Shown here one piece after another: positions 1 through 14,629 of a DNA stretch of 64,000 bases (its first letter is position 1; every line of letters starts with the position of its first letter). Origin of the DNA: Orbilia blumenaviensis. Lineage: Eukaryota > Ascomycota > Orbiliomycetes > Orbiliales > Orbiliaceae. The position numbers and the translations under genes were made by a program. The notes beneath the pieces are model-generated. The model was not told the origin of the DNA. It worked only from the letters and a program-made list of their open reading frames with translations, and did not search any database. The stretch is taken from positions 1 through 64,000 of the forward strand of contig JAVHNS010000013.1 of assembly GCA_036872755.1 (NCBI GenBank), written 5' to 3'.

Positions 1-1252
1 AATTTTAAATTTATTATTTAAAAATTTATTATTTTATATTTCAAAATAAATTAAAAATTAATAAAAAAAAAATTAATTTTTTTAAATTTATTAAAATATT
101 TTATTAAATTTTTAATTTTAAATATTTTATTAATATTAATTTTAATTTTTTTTTTATTATAATCTATTTTAAAAATTTTATATTCCAATTATTTTTATAA
201 AAATGTTTTTTTTTATTTATAATAATTTATTTATATTTTATTTTTAAAATAACTATTTTTATTATAAAATTTTTTATAATTAATAAAATTTATTTATTTA
301 AAAATTTTTCTATATTAATTATTATATTAAATAAATTTAATATTATATTAAATAATTATTTATATTTTTAAAAATAATTTAATATTAATTATATTTTAAT
401 CATAATATTAATATATTTAATATTTTTATATTATTTAAATAAAATATTAATTTATATTAATTCTAAATTTTCACTATTAATAATTAATTTTAAAAAAAAT
501 AATTTAATTTATTTTATAAATAATTTTTTTATTTACATTTATTAATTTTAAATTATAATTAATAAATATATTATTTTATTAAAAAAATTATCTCTTATTC
601 TATAAATAATATTATAAAAATTATAATATTCAATATTATTATTATTATTTAATATATAATTTTTATTTTATTATTAAAAATTAAATTAATTAAAATATTA
701 TATTTATTTTAAATATTTCCTAAATAAAAAATTTTTAAAATAATTTAATATTTTTTAATTAATTATATTTTTAATTTAAAATATTTAAATTATTTTTTTA
801 AAATAAATTAAATTAAATATAAAAATATTAAATAATATAATTCTTAATATAGAAATATTAAATTTAATAAATAAAAATAATAAATAAAATATATTAAATA
901 TTAATAAATTAATTAATAAAATTTAAAAAAAAATTTTAAAATTATTATTATTTAAAAATTTTTATATATATAAATATTATTTATATAAATATAAATTATT
1001 TATAAATTTAAATATTATATACCCTAAAAAGTATTATATATATATAATATATTAAATTATATATAATGTTTTTTGTATAATTTATTTTAAAAATTATATT
1101 ATTAGTATAATATAATTTAATTTATTTTTTTTTAATATAATTTTTTTTTATTAAATATTTATAATAAAAATCATTTTAGTGTAAGAAACAGCCTGTGAAA
1201 ACGGACTTATGTTTGACATGCTAAGACATACCTAGTATGGCTGGCCGTGACA
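1..1252 (-). mobile_element. Partial RIP-degraded LTR retroelement, copy A
   Basis: Positions 1-1252 match about 10,305-11,564 in the same orientation, allowing for C-to-T and G-to-A changes. The copy consists of an LTR (696-1252) followed, reading on the minus strand, by internal sequence that runs off the window at base 1. The LTR outer end reads TGTCACGGCCAGCC on the minus strand. No coding potential survives. Only the outer 54 bases (about 1199-1252) keep normal base composition. The second LTR and the rest of the element must lie outside the window. Confidence 0.7.
696..1252 (-). repeat. LTR of copy A
   Basis: This is a 557-bp long terminal repeat, aligned by eye to the LTRs at 2377-2942 and 11000-11564. 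On the minus strand it starts TGTCACGGCC. Its far end corresponds to the GTGTAACA end kept in the 2377 copy but mutated here. The segment at about 1070-1200 diverges from the other two LTRs by more than RIP-type changes, so it may be a different sub-family or carry a small rearrangement. Confidence 0.65.
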
Positions 1253-2371
1253 ATAAATTTATAAAATCATTAATAATTATTTTTATTATATATTTTATTT
1301 TTATATAAATTATAATATTTATATTATTATAATTATTTAAAAATATTATTTTATAATTATTAATTAATTTAATATATTATTATATATTTGTATTGATATA
1401 AGTAAGGAAATTAATTTTATAATTAAATATTAAATATAATTTAAAAAAATTTTTATAAATAAATTTTTTAAAATTAAAAATTATTATTAATTTAATATTA
1501 ATATATATAATATTTATATAAAAAATTAATAAAATTTTTTAAGAAATTAATAAATTAATTATTAAATTAATTTATTTTAAAATTATATAAATAAAAAGTA
1601 ATTTTAATTACAAAATAAATAAAATATTTATATTTTATAATATATTTATATAAAATTTATTTATAAAAAAATTAAAATAATTAAAAAAATATAAAATAAT
1701 TATTTTATTAAAAACTAATTTAATTAATTTTATTTTATTATTAATTAATTAATATATTTGTTAAATAATAATATAAATATTAAATATTATAATAAATTAT
1801 TTAGAAATTTATAATTATATTTATAAAAAAAGATTAATAATTAAGATTATTAAAAATATTTTTATAAATAAATTAAAAAATTTTATTATATTATATTAAT
1901 TAAAACAAAATTATTAAATATATTTATAAATATTAATATAAATAATGAAATTTATATTTTAATTTATTTATTTTTTCAAAAAAAACTCTAAAAATATAAA
2001 ATATAAAATAAATTATTTTTAAATATTATTAATTTAATTAATAATATTTAATAGATAATACAAAATAGAATTATATAAAAAAAATTTTAATAAAAAATTA
2101 AAATAAAATAAAAATTAAAATTATTTAAATAATATAAAAAATATAATTAAAATTTATAAAAATAATTATTAAAATAAATAAATATAAGTAATTTAATATA
2201 AATAAAAAAGAAATAATATTTAAAAATATATTTTAATTTTTAATAAATTTCTAATATTATTTATTTGATCTATAAAATTAAAATTAATTTTTTTTAATAT
2301 TAATAATACTATAATTTATAATTATATTTAAAATATTATTATTTTTAAATATATTTATAAAAATTTTTTAT
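1253..2371. other. AT-saturated spacer between two retroelement copies
   Basis: This is almost pure A+T sequence with no open reading frame of note. It lies between the outer end of LTR copy A and the AATTA target-site copy of the full element. It is presumably older repeat DNA destroyed by RIP, and I could not identify it. Confidence 0.6.
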
Positions 2372-2376
2372 AATTA

Positions 2377-2942
2377 TGTTACACTTGTCTTGGGTATTTC
2401 CTAAATAAGAAATTCCTAAAATAGTCTAATATTCTTTAACTAATTATATTTTTAATCTAAAGTATTCAAATTATTTTTTTAAAATAAATTAAGTTAAATA
2501 TAAAAATATCAAATAATATAATTTTTAATAAAAATATATTAAATTTAATAAATAAAAATAATAAATAAAATATATTAAATATTAATAAGTTAATTAATAG
2601 AATTTAAAAAAAAATTTTAAAATTATTATTATTTAAAAATTTTTATATATATAAATATTATTTATATAAATATAAATTATTTATAGATTTAAATATTATA
2701 TACTTAAATAAATGTTATATATATATAATATATTAAATTATATATAATATTTTTTACATAATTTATTTTAAAAATATATTGTTAATACAACATATTTATA
2801 AATAATTTAATTTTGATTTAATTTGTTTTTAAATTTATAATTTGAATATTTATATTATAAATTTGATTTGTAAATTGAATTTAAAGTTAAATAAATTTAT
2901 ATTTAATATATTAAAATATATTTAATATAATTAATTATAATA
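2377..2942 (-). repeat. 3' LTR of the full element
   Basis: This LTR aligns base for base with 11000-11564. Its outer edge at 2377-2480 keeps several C and G bases (for example TGTTACACTTGTCTTGGG). Its inner end at 2890-2942 is the fully converted version of the segment that stays unmutated at 11,510-11,564, with every C read as T and every G as A. Confidence 0.75.
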
Positions 2943-5900
2943 TTATTTTTTTTTTTAAAAAAAAATTTTAAAAAAAAAATTTTTATATAAAATTTTTTTA
3001 TTAAAAAAAGATATAATAAAATTTGGTAAAAAATTTTTGTATAAAATTTGTTTATAAAGTTTTATTGTATAAAAAATTTATTTAAAAAAAATTTATATAT
3101 AAGAAATTATATGTTTAAAGATATAATTTTTTATAATTATATTATATAATTATATAATTAAAATTAAATATAAATAATTGTAATTTATATTATAATTAAA
3201 TTTTAAAATTTAAATTACAAAATATTTTTTTATACATATAAAATAATATTAAATTTTTTATTTTAATTATGTAATAAAATATTATTTAAAAATTTAAAAA
3301 AAAATTAAAAAATTATATTTAAGTAAAATAAAAAAAAATTATTTTTTTTAAATAATTTAAATTAAAAAATTTAAAAATTATAATTTTATATTCACACTAC
3401 ATCATAAATAATTATATTTATATTATATTAAAAAAAAATATTAAATATAAAATTTATTATAAATAAAATAGAATAAAAAAATGTAATATAATTTTTTATA
3501 AATAATTTTTATTTTTTTTTGTTTTATAAAATATTTTTAATTTAAAATTTTTAATAAATTATATTATAAAAATTTAAAATAAAAAATTTAAAAAATTGAA
3601 AAAAATTTTTATTTAATATAAAATAATATATTAAAAAATTATTAAAAATTAAATAAAGTTTATAAAACTTTTAATTAAATTTAATATTATTATAATTAAA
3701 TTAAAATGTTAATTTATTAAAATTTTAATAATTATATGAAAGTATTAAAAATTTTTTTTTTATAAAAAATAAAAAATTATAAAAAATAATATAATATTTA
3801 AAAATAATTTAATTATTAAAAAAGGAGTTAATAAAAATTTATTAATATTTGATAAGGTGTTTAATTTTTTTTATAATATTTTAATAAATATAATAAATTT
3901 TTTTATTAGGTAAGATAAAAATTATTTTATATTTTTTATAAAAAATTTTTTTTAAAATATTATTTAAAATTTAATTAATTTTTTATTATGTATTTATAAT
4001 TTTTTATTTTTAAATTAAATTATATTTTATTATTTTGTTATAATTTATATTAAATTATTAATTTTAATAATTTATAATATTATTTTATTAATATAATTTT
4101 TATATAATTATTTGTTAATGTTGTTAAAATATAAAATTTTATTAATTAAAAAAATAAGATATTTGGAAAAAATTAAAAAATAATTGGATAAATAATATTA
4201 TAAATATTTATTTAAATTATATATTTATAAAAATAAATATTTATAAAGAAAATTTATAAATATAAAAATTAATTAAATAAAAAAATTATATTCTTATAAA
4301 TTAAAATTTATAAAATATATTAATTTTTATTTTTTTTAAATTTTCTTTATTTTTATTTAAATATAAAAATATTAAATTAATAAGATGGATTTTTATTTTT
4401 AAAATAATTTTATATAATTTATAATAAAATATTTTTTTTTGGTTATTAAAAATTATTTTTTAATTTATAAAAAATAGTTTAATAAATAAAATATTTATTA
4501 TTATTGTTAAATTTATTAAAAATTTTTTTAATTTTATATTTTATATAATTGTTGTATTTGATTTTAATTTTATTTAAATTTTTTTTAAATTTTAAAAAAA
4601 ATTTTTTTAAAATTAAAATATAAAATATTTTATATATCTATATTAATTTAAATATATTAAATTTAAAATAATATTTTTTAAATTTTTTTTTAATTATATA
4701 TAAATTAAATTTTTTATTAAATTATTTAATTTTTAAATTTTATATAAATAAATATATTTTATTTTTTTTTTTAAAATTTAAAATTTTTTTTTATTATTTA
4801 TTATAATAATAATTTATTTTTTTTTATAAAAATTAAAAATTTTTTATAAAAATATTATAAATATTTTTTATTAATTTTATATATTTTTTAATTTTAGGAA
4901 TAATTTTTTTTAATATAAAAAAAAAAAAATAATTTTAAATATTTATTTTTTTAATATTTTATATAAAATATATTTAATAATTAAATATTAAAAAATATTA
5001 TAAATAAATTTTATTATAAATAAAAAAAATATTTAATTATTTTAAATATAATTAAAAAAATTTTAAAAATAGATTTTAAAAATTTAAATAAATTTTTTAA
5101 AAATTTTATTTATTTAAATATAATTTTTAATTATAATATTTAATTTAATATTAATTTGATTTATAATTAATTATTAATATTTATTTATAAAAAAAAAATT
5201 ATAATTAAAAATATATTTTCATTAAATTTTATATTTAAAAAAAACATAATTATAATAAATTTATTATAATTTTTTAATTTTTTATTAATTATTTTATAAA
5301 ATAAAAATAATAATTTTTATTAATTTATTTATAATAATTAATATTTTGTTATATAATTTATTAATAAAAAAATTTTATATTAAAAATATTCTTTACATAA
5401 AATCATAAATAATAATTTTGAAAAATACACTTAATATATCATATAATTGAAGAATTTTATAAAATTTATATTAATTAAATTTGTTTTTATAATAAAAATT
5501 ACAAATTTTAATATATTTTTTAATTTATTTTTTCATTTAAAATTAGAAATAAGTTTTTATAATAAGTTTTTAAATATGATTAATTTTAAAATAATTATAA
5601 GTTAGATGATTATGATATAAGAAAATAAATTTTTTTTAAAATTTTTTAATTAAAATATAGAATAAATTTTAAAATATAATAATTTTATTAATTAATTTAA
5701 AATAAAATAATATATATTTTTTTTTTTAAAATTTATTATATAATAAAATTTTATTTATAAATTTTAAAGATTTTTTATTAAAAATTATTTTTAATATTAT
5801 ATTTTGTTAGATTTAAGAATTTATTAATAAGAATTTGGTTTTTAATATTATTATATTTAAGAATTATTTTTTTATTAAATTTAATATTTTTAATAAAATT

Positions 5901-8900
5901 TGGTTTTTTGTTTATTATATTTATAAAAATATTTTTTTTTTTTTTAAAATATATTATTTTTATATTATATTTGTTAAAAATTTTTATTATTAAATTTATT
6001 ATTTATTAAATTTTTTTTATAATTAAGAAGTAAATAAGATTTTTATAATTAAATAAAATTATAAAAAATTTTTTATTTTAAAGGTAAATATATTATTTTT
6101 AATAAATTTTTATAATAATTATTAATTTTTTATTATAAATAATATATTATAATTGTATTATATTAAATTTATAAAAAATATAAATAATAAGATATTATTA
6201 TTTATTTTTATAAAATGAAAATAAGCAAATTCTTAACACTATTATAAAAATATTGGTTTTAATTTTGATAAATAATTTCAAATTATAAAGTTTAAAAATA
6301 AAAATAAAAATAAAAAATTTTTTAAAAATTTTAAAAACTTAAATTTTTTTAAATATTATTTTAAATTTTAATTGTTTTTTAGTAAATTTGGAAAATGTTG
6401 TTAATATAAAATTATACTTTTAAATAAATTATTAATAATAATTATAAAATCCAAAAAATAATTATACTTCCTTAATATTTTTAAAAAGAAATTAATTTTA
6501 AATAATTTAAATTTTTTTAAAATTTATTTTAATTTTATTTGAGATAATTATAATTTTTAAAAATTTATATTTAATAATAATAAATTTTAATTTATTTAAT
6601 ATTATATATAAATTATAATCCTAAAAAGATTTTAATATTATATTAATATTTTTTTTATATTTTTTTAGTATTTTATTAAAAATTAAAATGTTATTTAAAT
6701 AAATAATATAAATAATATTTATATATTTTTGAAATATATAATTTATAAAAATTTAAAAAAAAATTAATATATTAATTAATTTAAATAATATAATTAAATA
6801 TTTAAATAAATTATAATAATATTAAAAAATTATTTTTTATTTTTTTTTTAAATTTATTTTAATATTATAATAAATATTAATAATATTTAATTTAATAAAA
6901 TAATTTGTTTTTATTAAATAATTAAAAAACTTATTTATTAATAATAAAAGTTTAATGTTTTTAATTATAATATTATTTAAATTTTTATAATTAATATATA
7001 TTTATAATTTTTTATTAAATTTTAATATAAATAATATAAAATATTTTATAAATAAATTAAAAAATTATATAAATTTATTATAAAAATTTTTATTAATATA
7101 TTTATATAAAATTATAGTTTTTTTTTTATATATATATATATAAGTAAAGATTTTAGTTAAATTTTTTTTTTTTAAAAAATATAATATATAAATTAATTGA
7201 TTTTTAATAAAAAATTTTTTTTATTTAAAAATTAAAAAATTAATTTATTATTTTTAAAAATTTAATTTAAAATTTTTTTTTTTTTTTTATTAATTTTTTG
7301 TATTTTAAGAAAGATATATTTTATAGAATAAAATTTATTTTAAAAATAGTTATTAATTTTTTTTTATAATATATATTAAATAAGTTAATAATAAATTTTT
7401 TTTAAAAATTAATTATTTAATTAAATTTTAGAATAAATTTTTTTATAATTATATTTTAAAAATTTAAAATGTTAAATTTTTTAATTAATATTTCAATTAT
7501 ATTTTTTTAATTAAAAAAATTTAAAAATTAATTTATAAAAAATTTTTAAAATATTTATTATAATTATTTTTAAATATTTATTTATAAAAAATATAAAAAT
7601 AATTTCATAAATAATTGTTTTAAAAAAATTATTATTAAAAATAATAATATATATTTTTTAAAATTTTTAAATATAAAATAATTTAAATTATTTAATAATT
7701 TTAAAATAAATAAATGAATTTTTTATTTTATAATTTAATAAAAATATATTAAAATTTTTATTAATATTGATTAATAAAAAAAAATAATTTTTAATTGATT
7801 ATAAAAAAAATTGTTTAAATGGTTTATTTTTAATAATGTATAATTTAAATTTTTTAAATAATATTAAATTTTAAAATTTTTTTAGTTTTTTTTTTTTATA
7901 TTTATTTTTTTATAAATGTTGGTAAATTTAATTTTATTAATATAAAAAAATTTATTAGATTTTGATTCAAAATAATTTTATTTAAGATTGATAATTTTAA
8001 GTTAATAATAAAGTAAAATAAAATTATTTTATTTATAATTAAAATAATTTTTTTAAAAATAATATTTAAAATTAAATTAAGTGTTAAAAGTAAAGTTTTG
8101 GTAGTATATATATTATTATTTTATATTTTAAATATTTAATTTAATTTTTAAAATATAAAAATTTTTAATAAAAATAATATATTTTTAAATATAATTAATA
8201 TAAAAATTATATTTTTTATAAAATAAATAAATAATTAGTTTTTTGTAAAATTGGTATTAATAATTTTTTTTTTTAATTAAATTATATTTAGTAATATATT
8301 TAATATTAATTATATAATAATGTTTATTTTTTTTGTAGTATTTTATAGTTTTTTTTTTATAATTAATGTTGAATTAAGTAATATAAGTATTTTGGTAAAT
8401 TAAAAATTAAATAATAATTTAAAAAAAATATTAATAAAAATATTTTTTATAATTAAAAAAAATATTAGAATTATAAAAAATAAATTAAATAAAATTAAAA
8501 TATTTAATATATAAACTCTATTTATTATAATAAAAATTATAAAAATAAAAAATATAATTATAGAATTTTATATTTAAAAATTAGTTTTTATATAAATAAT
8601 AATTAAAAATAATTTTTTAATATTTTAAAATAATATATCTAATTTTATTAATTTGTTTATAAATAATAAAAAAATTAATATTTTCAATTTTTTTATAATA
8701 AATTTTTTAATTTTTTGTAAAATTAATTTTATAAAAATTATTGTTGGTATAAAAAAAAATATTTTAATATTTTTTAAAAAAGAATTATTTTTAGTTTTTA
8801 ATATATTTATATTTAATATATTTAATAATAAAAATAGTGTAGTAATTTAAATATTTAAAATTTAATTAATTTTAAATTATACAATTATAATTATTATATT

Positions 8901-10999
8901 AATTATAAATTTTTTATTGATAATTTATATATTAAATTTATTTTTTTTTAAATTTTATAGGAATTATATTGTTAATATAAATTTTAAGAATAAAAATTTT
9001 ATTATTATTTTAATTCCTATAAAACATAATTAAAAAATTAAAAAAAACTTTTTTATAAATTTTTTTTTTATTATTTAAATATTTTATAAAAAAATTTTTT
9101 TATTTGTAAAAAATTTAATTATAAATGAATAATAAATTTATTTTAATAAAAAAATTTTTTATTACATTAATAAATTATAAATAAATTTTAAAATTTTATA
9201 ATATAAAATTAATATAAATTAAGTAAGTATAATAAATTTTTTTGGATATATATTTTTAAATAAATTATTTATTAAAATGTTTTTTATAATTTAAATAAAT
9301 TTTAAATATTAAATTATTTTAAAATTAATAATATTTTTAAAAAATTAAATTATAAATAATTAAAATAATTTTAAATTTGGTTTTTTTTTTTTAAATAGTA
9401 AATTTAAAAGTGTTTATAAATTAATTAGAAATAGTTAAGTAATTTAAAACTTATTTAAAAATTTATTATTAAAATTATTTGATTTTTTAAAAAATAAATT
9501 AATATATTATTTAAATTTTTTTTATAATAAATAATAATAAAAAATTAATATTTATAAATTTAATATTTTTATATTATTAAAATATATTATTTTATCATAA
9601 TTTATTATAATTTTTAATAATATATTTAAATTTATTGTAATTATAATAAATAAAATCATTAGATTTTAATCCTTTAAACTTTTTATTATATAAGTAATTA
9701 TATTAAATTATATTAAAATTTATAAAAATTAAATTAAAAATTTTATTTAAAATAAAACTTCCATCCTTATTTTTATATTAATTCCCATTTTTTTTATTAT
9801 TTTGATTTTAAAATATTTTTTTTTTATTCTTATTTTTTTTAAAATTATGATTATAGAAATTTTTTTTTTTTTAATTATACTTATTTTATTAATAAATATT
9901 ATTAATTTTAATAATTATTTTTTATATTTCCATATATTTAAGAAATTTTTTAAATTATTATTCTTTAAAAAAAATTTAAATTTTCAATTTTAATTTCAAT
10001 TTTTTTTAAATTTAATAAATAATATTAGATTTATTTTATTTAATAAAAAAAATGATTTAATTAAATTTATAAAAGTATTTATAAATTAAATTAATTTATT
10101 TAAGTTTTTCAAAATCTTTACAAATTTTGTTAATTTTATTATTTTTTTTATATTATTATTTAAAAAATATAATAAATTTTTTAAAATTTATTATAATTTT
10201 AAGAATATAAATATTAAAAATAATTTTATTTTTAATATAATAATTATTATAATTAATAAATATTTAAAAAATTAAATTTTTTAAATATATTCCTATAAAA
10301 ATAATTTTAAGTTTATTATTTAAAAATCTATCACCCTATATTTTAAAATAAATTAAAAATTAATAAAAAAAATAATTAATTTTTTTAAATTTATTAAAAT
10401 ATTTTATTAAATTTTTGATTTTAAATATTTTATTAATATTAATTTTAATTTTTTCTTTATTATAATTTATTTTAAAAATTTTATATTTTAATTGTTTTTA
10501 TAAAAATATTTTTTTTTTATTTATAATAATTTATTTATATTTTATTTTTAAAATAATTATTTTTATTATAAAATTTTTTATAATTAATAAAATTTATTTA
10601 TTTAAAAATTTTCTTATATTAATTATTATATTAAATAAATTTAATATTATATTAAATAATTATTTATATTTTTAAAAATAATTTAATATTAATTATATTT
10701 TAATTATAATATTAATATATTTAATATTTTTATATTATTTAGATAAAATATTAATTTATATTAATTTTAAATCTTCACTATTAATAATTAATTTTAAAAA
10801 AGGTAATTTAATTTATTTTGTAAATAATTTTTCTATTTATATTTATTAATCTTAAATTATAATTAATAAATATATTATTTTATTAAAGAAATTGTTTTTT
10901 ATTCCGTAAATAGTGTTATGAAAGTTGTAATATTTGGTGTTACTATTATTATTTAATATATAATTTTTGCCTTATTATTAAAAATTAAATTAATTAAAA

Positions 11000-11564
11000 T
11001 ATTACATTTGTTTCAAGTATTTTCTAAAAAAAAATTCTTAAAATAATTTAGTATTTTTTAATTAATTATATTTTTAATTTAAAATATTTAAATTATTTTT
11101 TTAAAATAAATTAAGTTGAATATAAAGATATTAAATAATATAATTTTTAATAAAGGTATATTAAATTTAATAAATAAAAGTAATAAACAAAATATATTAA
11201 ATATTAATAAATTAATTGATGGAGTTTGAGAAAAAATTTTAAAATTGTTATTGTTCAAAAATTTTTATATATATAAGTATTATTTATATTAATATAAATT
11301 ATTTATAAATTTAAATATTATATATTCAAGTGGGTGTTATATATATATAACATATCAAACTATATATAATATTTTTTATATAGTTTATTTTAAAAATATA
11401 TTGTTAATATAACATATTTACAAATGGTTTAGTTTTAGCTTAGTTTATTCCTAAACTTGTAATTCAAATATTTATACTATAAATTTAATTTGTGAGCTGA
11501 ATCCAAAGCCAAACAGGCTTATGTTTGACATGCTAAGACATACCTAGTATGGCTGGCCGTGACA
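11000..11564 (-). repeat. 5' LTR of the full element
   Basis: Reading on the minus strand, this LTR starts TGTCACGGCCAGCC at 11564. It is the least mutated of the three LTRs: the outer 250 bases, especially 11,460-11,564, keep near-normal composition. Mutation density rises towards the internal side near 11000. The internal sequence just inside (about 10,305-10,999) matches 1-695 in copy A. Confidence 0.75.
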
Positions 11565-11569
11565 AATTA

Positions 11570-14500
11570 TTTATATTTTAAAATTAAAATATTTTTTAAA
11601 ATTAATTATTAATTGTTTTTAATATTATAAAATTATTTTATTATAATTTAATTAATTTTAAGTTCGACTAATTTAAATAATTTAATTGAAATTTATAGAA
11701 TTTTATATTTAATAATAATTTTAAATTTTAATTTTTTATAAATTTATATTTTATTAATAGTAGTTTTTTTTAATTAATAATTATTAAATATTTTCTTAAT
11801 ATTTTATATTATTAATTTAAAAAAATTATTAAAAATTATAAATTTAATTTTTTATTTAATAATTCTAAATATAAAAATAATTATAATAAATATTATTTAA
11901 ATTTTTTTTAATAATTTTATTAAATTAATAATTACCTCTTATATAATTTCAAATTTAAAATATAAAAAATTTAAAATTATTTTATTAAAATTTTATATAA
12001 TATTAAAATAAATATATAAAATAATATTATTATACAAATTATTATTAATAAATTTTTTTTTTATTTAATTATTTTAATTAATTTAATAATATTTTTATAA
12101 TATAATTTGTTTGATAAAAATATTTATACTAAAAATAAATTTATTTTTATAAAAATATATTATAAAAATTGGATTAAATTTATTATTCTTAAAAACATTC
12201 AATAATTAAATATTATTTTAAAATAAAATTTAAAGATAAAAAGTTTATATATAATAAAATTTTTAAAAAAATTAAAAAATATTAATTATAAAAAATAATA
12301 TTTTTATACCTCTACCCAATAAAAACTATTTTTTATTAATAATTATTTTAATAGTTTTTTTATTTTTAACAATTATTTAATTTTTTAATTAAATTAATTA
12401 TTTTTCCAAAATTTCTTCCTTCAAGATCTTCATTTTAATTATTATAATAATTAAAAAATTAAAAAATAAATAAAAATTAATATTTTTATTAATTATTTCA
12501 AAAATAAAACCTAAATAAATTAATAAAATATACTCTTTAATAGTTAAAATCCATAATATTAAAATTATATTAATATATTTTTTATAAATAAATATATATT
12601 TTATATTAAATTTATATTTTAAATTATTATAATTATAAATTTTATAAATAATTATTAAAAAATAAAAGAGGGTTTTGTTATTAAATTTATAAATAATATA
12701 TAAAATATTAAAGTTTTTTATAAAAAAAAAAAATTTGAAATTTTTTAATTTAAAATTTAAAATTTTATATAATATATTTTATAATAAAAACAATATAAAG
12801 ATAAAAATTTTTTTTAAATTTTTTTAAAATAATTTATATATTATTAACATATTTTAATAGTTTATATTTGTTATTAATTATATATAGTATATATGGGTTA
12901 TATTAATTATATTTTTTATATAATAAATTTAAATTTTTAAATAATATATTTTATAAAAAACTAATTTAAATTTATATTTAAAAATATTTAAAATTATGAA
13001 ATTTAGTTTAAATATTTTAAATTTATAGTATTAATTAAATTATATAAAAACTTCCAATTTATAAATATAATAATTTATGATAGTTTTTATTATTATATTA
13101 CAATTTTAAAAATTTAGTTAAATTAATTTATAAAAAATATCTTTTAATAAATAATAATTTTATAATTTTATTTATTCTTCATATATATTAAAATTTATAA
13201 TTAATATTTCAAAAATATAATTTATAATAAAAAAAAAATTTACAATATTTAAAAAAATTTTAAAAACTTTAAAATAATTATTTTTTTTCTAATAACAATT
13301 ACCTAAATTTTTATTAAAATAAAGTATAATTTATTAAAGTTTTATTTTTAATTTTCAATATTTTATAACACTATTATTTAAATTATTATAAAAACATATA
13401 ACCAATAATATACAAATTATAGAAAAAATATTTTTAATTTTTTAATAATCATTTTTTCAATTATAAATATAAAACAAAATTATATTATTAATAAAATTAT
13501 TTTAAAAATTTACAATTTTAATATTATTAAAAATAAATTTAATTAAAATATCAATAATTAATAATAATTTAATACAATATATATAGAAATTAGATATTTA
13601 CATTTAAATTATATAATTAAATTAATTATTTAATTTAAAAAAAATAATTAAAATTTAATACATACTCAAAAAAACATAAATAAAAAAGAATTTTATAATC
13701 ACTTATTTTAAATTATCAAATATTAATTCTAAAAATACCTCAAAAATTTAATTTTTCTATTAAATAAATTATCTACTATTTTTTTTTACATTAATACTAA
13801 TATATAAAACATTAACACTAATTATATCACCTAATTTAATTAAAAATATTAAATATAATTAAATATTAATATATTATCAAAACACTTATTTAAATATAAT
13901 TAAAATATTATAATTTTAATATTTTAAACTAAAATAATAATATTATTATAATATTAAAAAATTAATTAATTTATTATTAATTTAAAATTCAAATAAATAA
14001 TAAAAACTAATAATTTGAAAAATATTAAAACAACTATTAAAAAAATAATAAATAATAATTTAATTAAACAAAAAATTTATTTATTAAATTATTATATTAT
14101 AAATATTTCAAAAATTTAAATCTTTAAATTATTCTTTTTTATTTAAAATAAAATTTAATATAATAATATTAATTTTTACAATTTTATTATTTTTTTTATA
14201 ATTCAAATTTTTTTAATAATAATTATATTTATTTTTAATAATAAAAATCCTCCTCTATTTTTTATTTTTATTATTTTAATTTAATTTAATATTTCAGTAA
14301 TTTGTATTTAATTATAAATAAATAAATTTTTAATAATTTTAATAAATTTTTTTAGAATATTATGTTTGTTAGTATTTTTAAATTTATTAATTTTATTAGT
14401 TTATTTAAGTTATATAGGTTATTTAAATTATTTGGGTTTTAAAATATTGTAATATAATATAAATAGATAAAAAATATAATAAAATTTTTAATTATTATTA

Positions 14501-14570
14501 AATATATATGAAGTTTTAAGTGTAATTAATTTATTTAATTTTTAAACACATAAAGTATTAAGGTTGTTGT
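11570..14570. other. AT-saturated flank with strand-biased composition
   Basis: No gene or recognisable element was found in these 3 kb. From about 12,300 to 14,280 the few non-A/T bases on the plus strand are almost all C. From about 14,285 to 14,570 they are almost all G. This looks like RIP acting on opposite strands in adjacent blocks. Composition returns to normal abruptly at the inverted repeat starting at 14,583. Confidence 0.6.
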
Positions 14571-14582
14571 AAATTTGATTTT

Positions 14583-14629
14583 TTGGTTTTTTTGATATGT
14601 CCGCTGGGGGGTCCGAAAAAGCCGCCGTA
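14583..14629 (+). repeat. Left copy of a 47-bp inverted repeat
   Basis: It begins TTGGTTTTTTTGATATGTCC and continues through CGCTGGGGGGTCCG to GCCGCCGTA. The reverse complement occurs at 58,296-58,343 with one substitution and one extra T in the T-run. It sits exactly at the junction from the AT-rich block to normal sequence. Just inside is a small hairpin, GCCGTAC-TTAT-GTACGGC (14,624-14,641). If the ends are taken at TA|TGTCC, both copies are flanked by TA. Confidence 0.8.

Larger units (their letters stand above)
2377..11564 (-). mobile_element. Complete RIP-saturated LTR retrotransposon
   Basis: Two directly repeated LTRs of 565-566 bp (11000-11564 and 2377-2942, in minus-strand order) enclose about 8.06 kb, giving a 9.19-kb element. 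The LTR termini pair as TGTCAC...GTAACA, a TG...CA boundary. Both outer flanks read AATTA (2372-2376 and 11565-11569), which fits a 5-bp target-site duplication, though AATTA is weak evidence in such AT-rich DNA. Inside the 3' LTR, at 2943-2990, lies a long A/T homopolymeric stretch where a polypurine tract would be expected. The interior has no gag or pol ORF, having been converted to near-pure A+T. Size and architecture suit a Ty3/Gypsy- or Copia-type element, but the superfamily cannot be read from the remains. Confidence 0.75.

Noticed and set aside
8653..9993. ORFs at 8,653-8,850 and 9,802-9,993
   Set aside because: They consist of Phe/Ile/Leu/Asn/Lys codons as expected by chance in near-pure A+T sequence, and lie inside the degraded retroelement.
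1..14570. Mitochondrial DNA or a centromere core as an explanation for the AT-rich block
   Set aside because: There are no mitochondrial genes, tRNAs or rRNAs, and the block consists of RIP-type mutated LTR elements. A pericentromeric location remains possible but cannot be shown.
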